From: Lonicera japonica
Taxonomy: Eukaryota > Streptophyta > Magnoliopsida > Dipsacales > Caprifoliaceae
Length of the DNA stretch: 64,000 nt
Assembly: GCA_021464415.1 (NCBI GenBank)
Contig: CM038471.1
Coordinates: forward strand, 73,634,851-73,698,850
Direction: 5' to 3'
Position 1 is the stretch's first letter. Each line of letters starts with the position of its first letter. Below are positions 49,398-62,670 of this stretch, in pieces. The notes under the pieces are model-generated. The model searched no databases and was not told where the DNA came from. It worked only from the letters and a program-made list of their open reading frames with translations. A program made the position numbers and the translations under genes.

Positions 49398-51014
49398 GTT
49401 AGTACACAAACTGTTAAATTAGTTTCTAGATTGGTCGACAGTTGAAGTTGGGTTCTAACTTATTATGTACTATACTATTATTTGTGCGTTTAGCATTTCT
49501 TTTTTATATAACCTTTGTTTAGCTGTCTGGTTGTTTTAGCCTCATACTAAGCTGTTTGGTAGTTTTAGCCTGGATTAATACTTAGTGTAATGCTTACTTT
49601 GTGCTCATTCAGATATTTTCAAGCCGGATCCTCAATTTATTGAGAATGAACAGCGTTATGAAGATTTTAAGAAAACCATACTTGGTGACGAAGAGTTGGA
49701 GGAGGAAGCTGATTCCGATGCAGATTCTGATGATGAAGAGGATGAAGAATCCGATGAAGAACAGATGAAAATAAAGGACAAGACAGAGACGAATCTTGAA
49801 AATCTTAGGAGGACGATTTACTTAACTATTATGTCCAGTGTTGATTTTGAGGAAGCTGGCCACAAGCTCTTGAAAGTTAAATTGGAACCTGGACAAGAAG
49901 TATGTATTAAACAATTTTCTTCGTCTTTGAATTAATGAGATACTAAATTTTACCTTGCTTTGAATTTTTAAGTTATAATTTAAATATGTGTATTGGGATT
50001 GGGACCTTGTTTCTGCAAATTCTATTTTTGTAGTTTCAGCCTTCTAAAAGGTTTGCTAATAATAGAAAAGCTATATTTCCTAGAGTCAAATAACATGTGC
50101 ATTTCCTAGATGATGGCCTTGTTGGTTTCCTGGTAGTTGATATATAAACCTCGTATTATCGCTTAATTAGATTGTTTGAGAATGGTTGGGCTGTGTTGGA
50201 TGCAATTGCAGATGACACAACATTCCCATAGGAAAATCTAAGACAAGGATGCACATATAGGAAAAAGTTTTTCTTTCATATTTTGGAAGGATAGAAACGT
50301 ATTGGCAAAAGCTTTGGTGTATGCAAATTTGCAATTTTTTATGAAGAAGATCCTTTGCTCTCTGTGTCACCCTCCTTTAGGTAACTTTCACTGTGAGAAA
50401 CATTAAATTTGTTTTACTAATCTCAAACACACTGAAGGGTGGAGAAACCAGATGGCAATAGATACACTGAAGGGTGGATAAACCACAACTGTTTGGCAGG
50501 GAATAAAAGAGTAACACTTCTAAATCAGTAGGAAGACGGAAGTGTCTCTGTTGAATCTGAATCACAATACTGCTTTTGTAACTGCACCATATCTACTCTT
50601 ACATTTAAGATTGTGTTACCAAATTCTCAGATGCTTTAGGTATTATAAAGATAAAATGGCTCGGTAAAACAGTGTTTTTCAGAATATTTTGAAGTAAAAA
50701 GAGAAAAAAGGAGTAGAAAATAGCTAGAACTTCTTCGTTACCCTATGAAAAGTCAATTTAGAGTTTCCTGCTTCTATGAAGCCCACCCTTTAGTGGAAGC
50801 CTAAAGGGGTAAATAGGATACCAAATAATGAGAGGTATGTAATGAGAGGGGCCAGGTGGGCAGTGAAGGGTCATTTAGCAGAGAGCTTGCTCCACGGCTT
50901 TTTCGCAGTTTAATCTGTAGCCTCATCCCTTCGTAACTTGTGTCTTTGCCTACTCGGTCCTCCTGGTGAGTGCTCGCGACTAAGCCAGACCAAAAGGATA
51001 GCTATAGCGTCATC

Positions 51015-51245
51015 TTTTCTCCACCTTATTCAGTCTTTATGTGCCCCCTGTGTCATATGGATCGTTCTAATTCTTTCTTTTACGCATCTAGTGCTGCTAG
51101 TCAAATAGATCAGGTGTAGCCAGACTAACAGGATAGATACCTCTGTTGTCCACCTTATTCAGTCTTTATGTGCCCTGCATGTCATAAGGAGTGTTCTTAT
51201 TCTTTCTTTTTGGCATTTAGTGCTGCTAGTCGAACAGATCCGGTG
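51015..51245. repeat. Two-copy tandem repeat, unit ~130 bp
   Basis: Both copies contain ccaccttattcagtctttat, attctttctttt and tagtgctgctagtc (about 51019-51113 and 51149-51243), with scattered substitutions. It lies in the CWC22-pseudogene intron 49900-52144, where the remainder (49902-51014 and 51246-52144) shows no recognisable feature. Confidence 0.8.
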
Positions 51246-52726
51246 TAGTTTATCCTTTTTTAGCTGATCTTACAAGATAGATTGGGCGAGCTGGTTGGGA
51301 AGGGGTCCATCGAAAATTCACAGTGGTATTAATTGGCTCATACATCTGGTGTGGGATAGTATTACGATGTACTTTTGATCAACCTTTTGGATGATTGTAG
51401 TAGTAAACAAAATTGAAAACCATTTTGTTCGGTGTCATGCCCATGGCTAGAACATACCCTTGAAAACCGGTTAACAAGGGAAGGGGGCCATTTGCACATA
51501 TACCACTCTAAGTTATTCCAGTTTTTCCATGTGGAACTTGGGTTCATGGCAGTCCACCATGCTCCTCGACCGTTGTCCATGATGTCCCACTCTACTTAGG
51601 GTTCCCCCCCTTCCATCGGGTCGTCGTCAAAGTACATCATAAAATACCACCTAGGTAATCTAATTGGTCCGTAAGGTTTGGTTGCTACTTTTTGTAGTTT
51701 GTGATATATTTGGAAAAAGAAAATTGTCTCAATTCTGTGGCGCTGGATCCAGAATCTGGAGTAACTTCCATTGATCTATTCTCTTTGTATTTTTATTAGC
51801 TTATTGGAGACTTGTTTTTAATGTCAATACCCTTACACAATAAAGGGAAGGGCAAATAATGGGTCTCCTGGGAAGGCTACAGTTTGTTTAATTTGTTTTA
51901 TTAGCTCAACAAGATGCCTTCTTTTTGAACAACCAATTCTGTGCTTTGGCAAGTTTTGTTAAAAAACACAATTTTCTTAAATAGATCAACACCGAAAACA
52001 AACTATTTTCCTCGCGAATTATGCTGTTGTCTTATTTTGACGTTCCTTGCATTAGTTTTTGTTCATGTTTTGTTTTTTAACAATGTGTTAAATTTATTCA
52101 AAACAACGTTTAAATGATGACCGAGTTTGATCTGGCCTATGCAGATGGAGCTGTGTATTATGCTGTTGGAATGCCACAGTCAAGAGAGAACTTACCTCCG
52201 GTATTATGGGCTTTTGGGGCAGCGGTTTTGTATGATCAACAGAATCCACAAAGAAAATTTCGAGAAATGTTTTGTTCAGCAATATTCTATGATCCATTGG
52301 CTGCGGCATGTTTTAGCCTACATACGGCTGTTTTAGCCTACATACGAATCTCTGCGGCATGTTTTATTCTTTGCCCATTTACTTGGTACAGAATCTCTGC
52401 CGGGGCATGTTTTAGCCTACATACGGCTGACGGAAGAAGACGCTACTTCCTGCTCTCCAATTTTCATTAAGATTCTCTTCCAGGTAACTGAATGCATTCA
52501 AAATTTTACATTTTTCTGATAAACTCTTAAACTCTTTCTTTGAGGATCCGATTCATATACATTATGTAAAAGTTTCTTTCGATATCCTCGAATGAGAAAA
52601 ATTCCCATTAAGCCTTGGTCATGGTTAAGAGATCCCAAGACTGGGCCATAGACTCTCTTCCATCTCAAATTAAGAATAAACTAGCTGTCCAGTTTCAACT
52701 TAATTAATGGCGAACAATAAAACTTA

Positions 52727-53016
52727 CTCCCTCCATCCCAAATTAAAAGTCAACTATTCCTTTTGGGATGTTGCAAAAGGAGAGTAAACTTAATCCATTT
52801 TGTCTTAAACCATTTTACTTTTTAAAAATTTAAGGGAGGTTTAAGTCTCTCCCTTAATCCTACAAATAAAAAAAAACCCCTCCCACTCCCATGAGTCGAA
52901 CCCTTGATCTCAAGGTAAAGGGTAGAAGTTGCCTACCACCATTGATTGCCATGATATTAATGCATTCTAAAAAATGTAAAAGTCAAACATCGATTCTTAA
53001 TTACGAATGGAGGGAG
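52727..53016. mobile_element. Stowaway MITE
   Basis: Ends are CTCCCTCCATCCCAAATTA and the inverse of CTCCCTCCATTCGTAATTA, flanked by TA on both sides (52725-52726 and 53017-53018). This is the standard Stowaway (Tc1/mariner-type) pattern. The interior carries a possible tRNA-like B box on the minus strand (ggttcgactc, near 52895), perhaps a nested SINE fragment. Confidence 0.88.
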
Positions 53017-54780
53017 TATTCATCATGGTGAGAGATGGTACATTGATTATGTCTAAAATTACAAAAGTTGGACAATCAATGTACCATCTCTGAACATGAT
53101 AAATACTCCCGTGGCCAGCCCTAGAAACTAGTTAAAAATTACACTCTGTCTCGAATTAAGACATCCTAGAGAGGAAAATGGGACTCTTAATTTAAAATGG
53201 AGGTGTAATTTTTAACTCATTTCTAGGGCCAGACATGGGTATAAGCTAAGCCTAGTCCATATCGGCCATCCATTTTTAAAACCGTGTATTGCTCCTTGGA
53301 ATTATGTTTTGGGGCTTAAAATTAAACGTTTAATTTTAAGACTAATATTTGTGAATTGCCTAAACTTGTTACTGTGTTTAGCTTTAAGATTAAATATGTG
53401 ATTTAATTTTAAGACTAACGGCTGCTTACTGTATATGTTATTATGATGTTGAACTACTTGATTAATTGATTTGTGTTTTATATAATGTGGTTGGAAAAAA
53501 AGTAGAACTTATCATTAATTTTTCAAATAATTCCAAAATTATTAAGAAATTGAAAGATTCCGAAAGTTCCGAAGATTCCAATTTCGGAAACTTTTTTTTT
53601 TTTTTTAGTTTCTGAAATTTTTGGAATTGCAATTGGAAAGGTATTTGAGATTCCAAAAATCTTGGAAAAATTTCCGAGTAGGCCTATTATGTTCCGCTCC
53701 ATCCGATGAACACCCCTAAGTAGACCCAATGACTGCTTTCATTTGCTTTTGCATTATACCTATATTATATATATTTGAAATTAATTTTTTTAAAATGAAC
53801 CGCATAGCCCCCCCATGTGGGCACTCTGGGTGGTAGGTGCTCCATGGCCACCCTAGGTGCCCGGTGCCTTTTAAAACATTGGTGGGCCAATTCTTGGTTT
53901 TAGATTTGGGTGAGATGAAACGGTACATTAAAAAACGTAATGGAACAAATAATAGAACTCGGCAGGTCTGACACATACTTGGCTAATTGACTCAAGTCAC
54001 CAAGATTCGGTTGTTTCAGAAAGGATGGTAAAGGAACAAAGTTTACTAGGCCGATTCGGGTCAGTTCAGGCCGGTTCTTTGAACCATGGGCTAACTTGAC
54101 CATCTGGAGTTTGGAGAATGGTGATCTGGGTTTATACTTTAATATCACAAATTGAAAGGTTTCTGTTGCTGGCATTATGCAAAGAGTTTCGGCCTTGAAT
54201 TTAACCTGAGAAATTATACTACACCACATACAAATACGTATCAGTTAACAAAAAAGAAAATAAGGTGTCTTTTCTTTGTTTTAAGATAGATAATGTTTGT
54301 AATTTAATCTTACCCGTGTTGGAATCCGGTAACATTGACATTCTTCCGTGTTCTAAAATACAGCTTACGCAGTGCGTAGGCCTATGCTTTGTCTATTATA
54401 CGCTCCTCGCCCTGGCATCTAATTGGTGCTTTTTAGAACATTGCATTACTCTCTCTCTAAAGTTAATGTTACCATTCTTGTGCAGGAGTTGTCGGAGCAC
54501 CTTGGAATTCGCCTACTGAATGAGCGTCTGAGCGACCAAACAATGCAGGACTCTTTTGAATCCATTTTCCCAAGGGATACATGCACCAAAGAACGTGAGA
54601 TTTGCTATCAACTTCTTCACCTCTATTGGACTTGGTGGCATCACCGAAAACCTTAGAGAGTACTTGAAGAACATGCCCCGTATGATCATGCAACAGCCAG
54701 CCTCTTCCGGATCTGATGACAACAAATCCGATAGTTCGAGTGCCATTGAATCGGGTTCGGATGCGCCTACTAGTTCCTAA

Positions 54781-55861
54781 TCGGAGTCAAGTTCTTCCAA
54801 GGAAAGTGGACAAATTTGTGCCTTTCAGAGTATGAAGCAGCACGTATTTGGATTACTATTTCGTTTTGTAATATGTAGAATAGTGCGGATTTGGTGTTAT
54901 ATCATGCTGTTAATCTGTTGTAATATTGTTTATGTAGATGATTTTTAATGAGATTTGTTTGCAAACTCAGAATAACTTAATGCAGATATATCTGAATGTT
55001 TGCCAGCTTTTCAAAATTTTGGAGGGAGATTTTACTTCAAAAACAGTTTCCATTGATTGCATAACCTTAATTTGAGACAGAGCTGCAAAAACACACACCG
55101 GCAGACAGATCTCAGTTAGTTCCTCCTGTTTTTCTCCAAAAACAGTAATCAATAGATACAATTAAGTTGATGTTTTTCTTAAGTACCATCTTAAATTAAA
55201 CGTTACGCGAAATTCGAATTTAATCTAACGCCTATGTTTCTGAGTTCTAATCCTCTCGAGGCTCTAACTCTAGTAGTCTGTCTCGGTGCATAAAAATTGA
55301 ATTGAACACTATAATTAAGGCAGACCCTAGTGGTAAGATTGTTGGGTTTTCCTCAAATAAATGGTGATTTGAACTTACAACAACCATTTAGTGGTTAATT
55401 TGAGATGTTTGGGACACCTTGAGTAAATAAAAGTGAAACACTCAAAAAGTACAAAATTCATTGCAGTATTGCAAGATGTAAAACACAATTAATAGTTTTC
55501 GTAGTTTACAAGGGGTAGCAAATATGGAAAAATGAGTGGCGTCTGTCCCACCCTACTATGATTTAATTATGGAAACCCTGTTTTGTTTAAGATCATTTTA
55601 CCCCTTTTAAGGTCGAATTAATTCTTAAAAATAGTTGAGGGATAACCCCATTTTTCTTTGCCCTCTCGCGATGGTTAATCACTAGGTATATCAGTGTTTT
55701 ATTTATGTAAAATAAATAAATTAATATATCATAATAAAAATAAATGGAGTGGGGGAGAAAGTTATTGTTGTTGTGTTTATTTATTTATTTATTTATTATT
55801 ATTATCTCTAGTAGTATTGTCCTAAACCTTTCGCTTTAATTACTTTGTGGTTTCTCACATA
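54781..55861. other. Intergenic stretch after the CWC22 pseudogene
   Basis: Contains what remains of the pseudogene's 3' UTR and AT-rich DNA with a ttattta microsatellite near 55780. No gene or transposon ends were recognised. Confidence 0.5.
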
Positions 55862-55924
55862 TCTATACTATATATAAAAGTATGAATGGTATAAAATATT
55901 TTTCCCGATAGACGAATATACCTT

Positions 55925-56465
55925 TTTAAGAGTCCACATTAAACTAAATTTAGAGTATTAATTGAAAATTCAATTGTAGGAGTCCACTTAATTTGATTAA
56001 ATTTCAATTGTAGGAGTCCATAATAATTAAATTAGATTTAGAGTAGAGTCCACATTAAACTACGTTTGGAGTCCTTATTAAGAATTCAATCGTATATTTG
56101 GAGTCTTAATTGAAAATTCAATCGTAGGAGTCTACGATTAAAGGTCGAATTGGAGGAGTCCTTAATAAATAAATTAGATTTGGAGTAGAGTCCACTTTAA
56201 ACTGGGATTGAAATCTATTTAAGATTGGGTCCAATTGCAAGAGTATATAATAAATAAATTAAATTTGGAGTAGAGTCAACATTAAATAATTAAAAATTCA
56301 AAAGCAAGAGTCCACTTAATTAATAGTCTAATAGTAGGAATTTATTTAAGATTGAGTTCAATTGCAAGAGTCTATAATAAATAAATTAGACTTGGAGTAG
56401 AGTCCACATTAAACTGTATTTCGAGTTAATTAACAGTCCAATCGTAAGAATCTACTTCAGATTGA
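55925..56465. repeat. Diverged minisatellite near the Helitron 5' end
   Basis: Units contain gagtccacattaaact, attagatttggagtagag and attcaattgtaggagtc; about nine to ten imperfect copies are visible. Such arrays are common just inside plant Helitron 5' ends. Confidence 0.8.
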
Positions 56466-57060
56466 GATATTGGAGATAGTTTTAGAACTCAAAAATTAGT
56501 AGAAGCTACTGTCAGTCTAACACTTGCAACAACCATACTCTTATATCTTTAGCTTTTGTAAACATATTTGTTGTTAGTGCTAATTGTGGTTTCGAATTAT
56601 TTAAATGGTTGCTGAAATTTTCTTTTTGTCTTTTAGCTTTCTAAATATCAATATATTATAGTAAACAACAATAATAAGCTAATTTGGTAGCATGAATTTT
56701 AATGTTAACTGATCTTTTTGATCATTGAAAATGTTAAAGGCCTTTCGGTTTAAAGAATAAATATCATATTCTCTTTCTGCTCAGGATAAAACATTTTGTA
56801 GATTAGTTTGAAGTCCTAACTTTTTAATAAAGGGCAGTATTTTGGCAGGACATATATATTATTTTTAATAAATAAATTAAAATTGTAAGAAAACTCGTAA
56901 TATTCCTAAATTGCCCTTCCCAATTAATTTCAGGATCTCCAAAAATATTGCTAAAAGCTATAGTCTAGACTAAAGTCAAATTCAAATATTTAAATTTAAA
57001 GCAATCTAATAAAATTTAAATATCTACTAAAATTAAATAAAAATGCTGCCCATTTGGACA

Positions 57061-57379
57061 AATACAAATACAGGTGCCAACATCTTATGAGTTTGTACAT
57101 TTATTTTCCATTCTCCCGTTCTGCCACATGGATAGCATTAAATATGTGAACCTCTCTCAACCCCTTATGCCAATTTCGTCTCCCCTCTGTCTTTTCTACC
57201 CCTTCCTTCGTTTTTCCTCCACAGTTGAAACTCCAATGCTTCCTGTTCTCATTCTTTGTATCAAAATTTTCCGCTCCCGAGCATCATCAAGACCGTATTA
57301 ATGATGGAGAAGCATGCCTTCTTATGTTATAAATCAAAGAGAAGGAAGATTTTCGCTGTGTTTTGCAGTTTTTACAAGG
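57061..57379 (+). other. Exon-like CT-rich segment in the Helitron, possible gene capture
   Basis: A C/T-rich block with a 75-codon open frame (57074-57301) and a downstream ATG (57301) is followed by a purine-rich part and a consensus donor aag|gtattg at 57379. It looks like a UTR plus first exon from a host gene. No protein family is recognised. Confidence 0.35.
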
Positions 57380-60300
57380 TATTGATACTTACTTGATTCG
57401 TTCTCTTCATAGTATTTATGCCTTAGATTTTAATTTCGTTGTCATTCATAATTTCTTCGAGATTTTTAGTACTCTTTAGTTTTCCCCCCAATTCTTAGGG
57501 TTTTCATTTTGCTACTCTATCAATTAAGTATAAGGTAAACAATTTGCCTTATACATAATTAATTTTGTTAAACCTTTTGCAGTCTCTCTATGTGCCGATT
57601 AGTAGGGAGAGTGTGCGTGACTATTTCAATTTTTGATATATGGATATTAAAACGCCATTTTGGCGGTTGGAAATATTGACAATCTGCATATTGTAAAATT
57701 GGCAATCGTAAGCAGACTGGAAACTGTTTTCCCTAAACAACACAAAAGGATCAGGTAGATGAATTGTTTGATTAAATGCCATAAATTTCTTCACAAAGTC
57801 GTTTCATATCCTCCACTTTGTCGTCTAAAATATTCATATAGATTTGTTGAGGTGGACAAGATTATTCTCAATAAGCTTACTCTTTTGAAGCGCTTGCATC
57901 TTATTTGATTCTGCGACAAAAAGAGGAAATCATTTTTCAAATCATTGGAAAATTGAAAAACATTGTTAAATTGCTTACTATCATTATTGAAAAAATGTGT
58001 TATATCAGGTTTTGCACACACACACATATATATATTGATTGAAACAATGGAATGGTTTAGGTTTTCTTCATTTCATTTGACATGGATATAATCATTATAA
58101 GATGGTTTCTTTTTATAATAATGATATATATTCTGGTTTCCTTTCTTTTTTGAAAAATTATTGAAAATTTGAAAGTTATGTTCTTTTTTGAAAAAGAAAA
58201 AATACACAGTAGAAATGATTTTAGTGATTTTGAATTCTTTGATTAGTAAATGTATTTTAAACATACAATTCCACACGTAACATTTGGTCATATGGTGAAA
58301 AAAAAGGCAGCCTCTCTGTTAGGCATAGATAAAGGAATTTAGTGCAACTTAACTTTAACATACCACTAATCTATGGAACAATGTCTTGCGTACATGGTGT
58401 ATTTAAGTAAGAAGGAGTGCCTTATAATCACGTCGTATTTTGTGGCTTCACATCCTCTTGATTTGGTTATGGGACAAACCATTCAATACTATTTTTTCCC
58501 ATGTTACATTATCTAATTTGTAATTATCTTTGAAAATTAGAATTATTAATATATAATTTTTAATTATGTTGTATTATTTCCTTGGAATTTTTTAACAGTA
58601 CACCAGATTTCTCCCACCGTAGCTGCATTGTCTTCAACGTTGCATAATTTTTGTTCCCAAGTAAGTTGTAGTCCCTTTGTTTTTTGATTTTAAGATGACT
58701 ACTGACGAAGCGGAAAGCTATGAAAAGGGATATAAACTCACAATATAGAGAAAAACACTCAAAATTTTATTAAAGATGAACTGCCTAAACGATTACAAAG
58801 ATATTCTCTTATAAGAGATTACAAAATGTAAGAAAGGAAACAAATTCAAAATAATTCAAAAAACCTGCCAAAAATAGAAAATTGCAGAAATTATGGGATT
58901 TTGCAGTGCCGATGCCAAGGATTGTGCGGGATTTGATGGAAGTCAAATCCGACTTTCCAAACTCAACTTATTGCGTTATTAAAACCTGCCCTAAATAGTA
59001 AGTACGCAGATTCGGAGGCCTAAACGAAGGAATTTGGCCAAAAACGACGTGTATCACCGCAAGAAGCGGTGACTTGATTTCTCTTGGCCGTTTCGGGTCA
59101 AATTAGCCGGGCTCCACGCAATTCTAATCTCATCACTTTTTGGGCCAGGCGGGCTTACGACGATCCAATGTTGTTAAATATAGGTCCGCTACTTGTTCTA
59201 CATCAACTACTCTTATTATTTGATCTGCTTAAGTTTTTTCATGGTAGTTGGTTGGTGAAGCTTTGTTTTGGACATTTACACCTGACATTATTGTTCTAAT
59301 AGTTCGGAAAATTCAAACAGATATGAGACTGTTGTTAATTTTGATTTGTCTCTGTTTTTTTTCTGTGTGTATTTCTATTCTTTTTAGCTGTTATCATGTT
59401 GCTAACTATCTGCTTTTGGGTTATCCTCTATTATACGTGAAAGATGCGAATTAGTAAATATTAAGTAAGTAATTTTTTAAAATTATGTCGAGTTTACTTT
59501 TGCAATTTGATCCACATGAAGATGCAATTTGAGTTACTTATTAATTCTATCACTACTAATGAACATATGCTTTGGGGTTATCATTTATTTTATGTGAAAG
59601 ATTCAAATTAGTAATATTAAGTAACTTTTTAAAACTATCTTTGAGTTTACTTTTGCAATTCGATCCACACGAAGATGAACGCCGACAACTACAGTAGAAT
59701 TAGGTGTTAGAAAATGGAAAAAATAAGGATAGTTTACCAGCTTTGTGTTGCTTACTAATTCTATCACTGATGTGCAGTTAGATATGTATATGAAAATATT
59801 CTTTTAATAATATATGATATTCCCTTAGTGACATCTATATTATTCTCTTTAAGGCATACTGGAATTGGGTTTTCGTATTTCTTTTGCATCAGGGGAAATA
59901 AATACATTCTGAGGAGTGGATTTTCTTCCAGTTCATTTCCAAGTTTGCTAAATTATTTTGGCTTAAAAAGTAGTCCTAAGAATAGATATTAGCTCATAGA
60001 ACAATATGTAAAAACATTGTTTTCTACTACCTCTATTCATATGAGTTCAAAAGAATAAGGCATAATTAGAAAATCATTTATTCTAAAAACATCTTTTCAA
60101 AGAATTCATGGATGTACATATTTCACTAATTACTTCTTCAACACCAATAAATGCACATGATCTTCAATCTCGGAAGCTGCCAAAGTTTACGCAAGAATGG
60201 AAATTCAATGGAAATGCAATTACTCAAACTTGGAATGAGATAATTTCGGCTTTTTTCTTAATTAAACTTATAACTTTATACAGTTGAACTTGGCCTCTTA

Positions 60301-60489
60301 TCTTAAACTTATTACTTTATGGGACAATTAAAAAAAAAGGTCTTATTAGAGAAAGATTTTCACACTAAAGCCAATGAAATTTTTTTTTGTAAATAAAGGG
60401 CCTATTTTTTATTTTATTGATAATATGATGTGTTTTTTTTTTTCATTATAAAATGACATCCCAACCCTTAAAATAAACTAAAAAATACC

Positions 60490-60735
60490 AATATGCATTA
60501 AAATATGGATTGCAATATAAACTTTACATTCTATATTTCACTGCAATATGAACTTTGCAGTTCATATTTTACTGCAATATGAATTTTACAGTCCATATTT
60601 TTGGTGCAAAGTTCATATTGCAGTCCATATTTTACTGCAATGTGAACTTTGCATTCCATATTTTTAGTACAAAGTTCATATTGCAGTCCATATTTCACTG
60701 CAATATCCATATTTTTTGTGCAAATTTCATAAAGA
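60490..60735. repeat. Tandem and inverted repeats of gcaatatgaactttgca
   Basis: About eight copies of tccatattt joined to actgcaatatgaa or its inverse ttcatattgcagt alternate in both orientations. Neighbouring copies can therefore pair into hairpins, for example gcaaagttcatattgcag with ctgcaatgtgaactttgc. It lies near the 3' end of the Helitron. Confidence 0.85.
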
Positions 60736-61633
60736 GGGGGTAATTTAGGTAATATATAACATGTTTTTATTAATTAAATGATATTTAAATTTATTCAAAT
60801 ACCTTCATTTAAAATATAAAACAAAATAGGCCTCTTACACTAATTACCAATTAAAAATAGGCCCTTCATTCAAAAAAATATTATTCATCAGAGTTTTGGT
60901 AAAAACAAATGTGTAATAAGACCTTCTACCTAATTTCTAGTTACTTTATACACTTAAACTTGGCCTTCTATCTTAAACTTATTACTTTATTTACTTCAAC
61001 TACTTACAATGTTTTCATCGGACTCATTTGCTAGATTTTATAATTCTAAAACAAGTATTCTAACTAATAACCAAGTTCCAGTACAACTCTTTATATTTAT
61101 ATTTATTATTTGTTATCAATATTGTAACAAAATCGCCCGTATATCGCACGGGGTTGCATGCTAGTTAGCATAATAATAGGAACTCTTCAATTTTTCCAGC
61201 AAGCTAGATTTAAGAGGTTTTTGAAATTTAAAATTTGAATACATACACGTGAACAACATTAAAAACCAATATAAGTCAAATACATAATAACCATTTAAAA
61301 AAATCAAATTAACAAAATAATTATAATCTTAATGAGGTATATGAACATGTTGTCAATGATATAAAATAACTAAAGATTTTGTTTTTCTCAGCCAGGCATA
61401 TCAAGTGTAGACATTTTAGTAATCTTTAAAAAAAAGACAAAGAAAATGCAGACATTTTTTCTAAAAAACCGTGCAAACATTTTTTTTCTAAAAAATGGTG
61501 TAGACATTTTAATAAAGAAATGCAATACAAGCTTTACGTTTTATGCCTACGAGTGTGTAAAATGTAACATTCTCCTTGTGACAAATGTAGACATACCATG
61601 GTTAATTTATGTTTCGTGATTTTCGGAACCTAA

Positions 61634-62051
61634 GGGCCTATTTGGCATGTGGTTCCTCCAACCACCCCCCTTCCTCCAAACCCCCCCCCCCCCCCCCCCC
61701 CCCAACCAAATTTTAAAAATTCAACTCAAAATCAACTCAATTTTTACACTTTTCAAAAATTATTTCACTTTACTTTCTCTCTCTAATTTTTTTTTTAAAT
61801 ACCATAACTTTAAATTCAAAAATCAAAATTAAATAAAATATATATATTTAAAACATACTCGTTGAGATGTATAAAGTAAGATCCATTGTGACTATTCTTT
61901 GAAATTTTTTTATGAGATTTTTTAGTTGGTTAAAAAAACTCAAACAAAAACCAAAATCACTTTTCAACATATTTCAAAATTCTACCAAACACCATATTTT
62001 AAAAATTCAACTTAAAAACTCAACTCAAGACATTCACCAAACATCACCTTA
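61634..62051. mobile_element. MITE related to the one at 4785-5135, with a 23-C run
   Basis: The left part begins gggcctatttggcatg and the right part ends accaaacatcacctta; ttttaaaaattcaact occurs near both ends. The interior matches the 4785-5135 element in inverse orientation (ccataactttaaattcaaa, gttggttaaaaaaactc). A run of 23 C bases at 61681-61703 lies close to the left end. Confidence 0.6.
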
Positions 62052-62264
62052 AGTTTCCATTTTATCTATGTTGCAATGTGAAATGTTTTGTAAAAATACA
62101 TAAAAAGAGGTATTTAGTTATAGTTATATTAACATATAGGTGGCTAAACAAAAAGGTCTTTAAAGTAATTACAGATCAATAAATAAAATAAAGTTAATAA
62201 AATTGGACTTATTTATACAATGTGATAGCAGTACAAGACGATTACAACTGTACGAAAAAAGATA

Positions 62265-62515
62265 CTCCCCCCATCTTAAATTGCTGGTCCTCTTTCTTTT
62301 TTTTGATGTCCCAAAATAAATGTCTACTTTCCATAAAAGATAAATATATACTTATTTTGCCCTTTTGTACTTTCACTTTTTAAATAAAAGTTTTGAATAA
62401 AAAAAAGAATAAAAAGAAAAAGTCAATATAAATTAAACAAAAAATACAATAATGATGTTGGGTCCTTAATAAACTAAAATTCTCAAAAAAAACTAACAAT
62501 TTGGGACGGAGAGAA
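62265..62515. mobile_element. Stowaway-type MITE, diverged
   Basis: The left end is TA|CTCCCCCCATCTTAAATT and the right end is the inverse of TTCTCTCCGTCCCAAATTG, followed by TA. More diverged than the copy at 52727-53016. Confidence 0.7.
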
Positions 62516-62670
62516 TATTACTCAATAGTACTCAATAAACTTAATCAGTTTTTAAGCTTGAAATCTCTTGGTTCCAACTAGAACTTTTAAAATTTACCTG
62601 CCCCCACGGCCCCACTAGATAATTCTCAAATCATCTTTGGTAATGGAAGACCTTGAAATAACCAAAGAAA

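Larger units (their letters stand above)
40979..54780 (+). pseudogene. CWC22: CWC22 pre-mRNA splicing factor pseudogene, introns retained
   Basis: Exon-like blocks follow CWC22 order. Arg/Asp-rich N-terminal repeats with RDRYLDRDLKDD lie at 40990-41554. The MIF4G start GGVYIPPFKLARMIKEVQDK continues to 42008, followed by 42647-42834, 48573-48676 (IFGRFRGILHEGEIDKRVQF), 48777-48878, 49613-49899 ([20 protein letters not shown]), 52145-52483 (the MA3 region) and 54486-54780 (NMPRMIMQQ). Disabling changes: in-frame TAGs near 41555 and 41594, frameshifts near 41840, 42730 and 54585, a stop plus frameshift near 48640, and a scrambled duplication at 52305-52430. CWC22 normally recruits the exon-junction helicase eIF4A3 to spliceosomes. 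Retained introns show a segmental copy, not a processed one. The 5' end is cut off by the pararetrovirus fragment. Confidence 0.92.
55862..61164 (+). mobile_element. Non-autonomous Helitron, ~5.3 kb
   Basis: The 5' end is A|TCTATACTATATATAAAAG. The 3' end has a 5-bp hairpin (cccgt 61136-61140, acggg 61148-61152), then ttgcatg and CTAG|T. Both are textbook plant Helitron termini, inserted between A and T. Just inside the 5' end is an array of diverged ~60-base repeats. There is no Rep/helicase gene. The interior includes an exon-like, CT-rich segment ending in a splice donor (57061-57379) and unassigned sequence, which may be captured host DNA. Confidence 0.8.

Noticed and set aside
60490..60735. 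CRISPR-like repeat array
   Set aside because: Copies alternate in orientation, vary in spacing and lie in a plant Helitron; spacers are absent.
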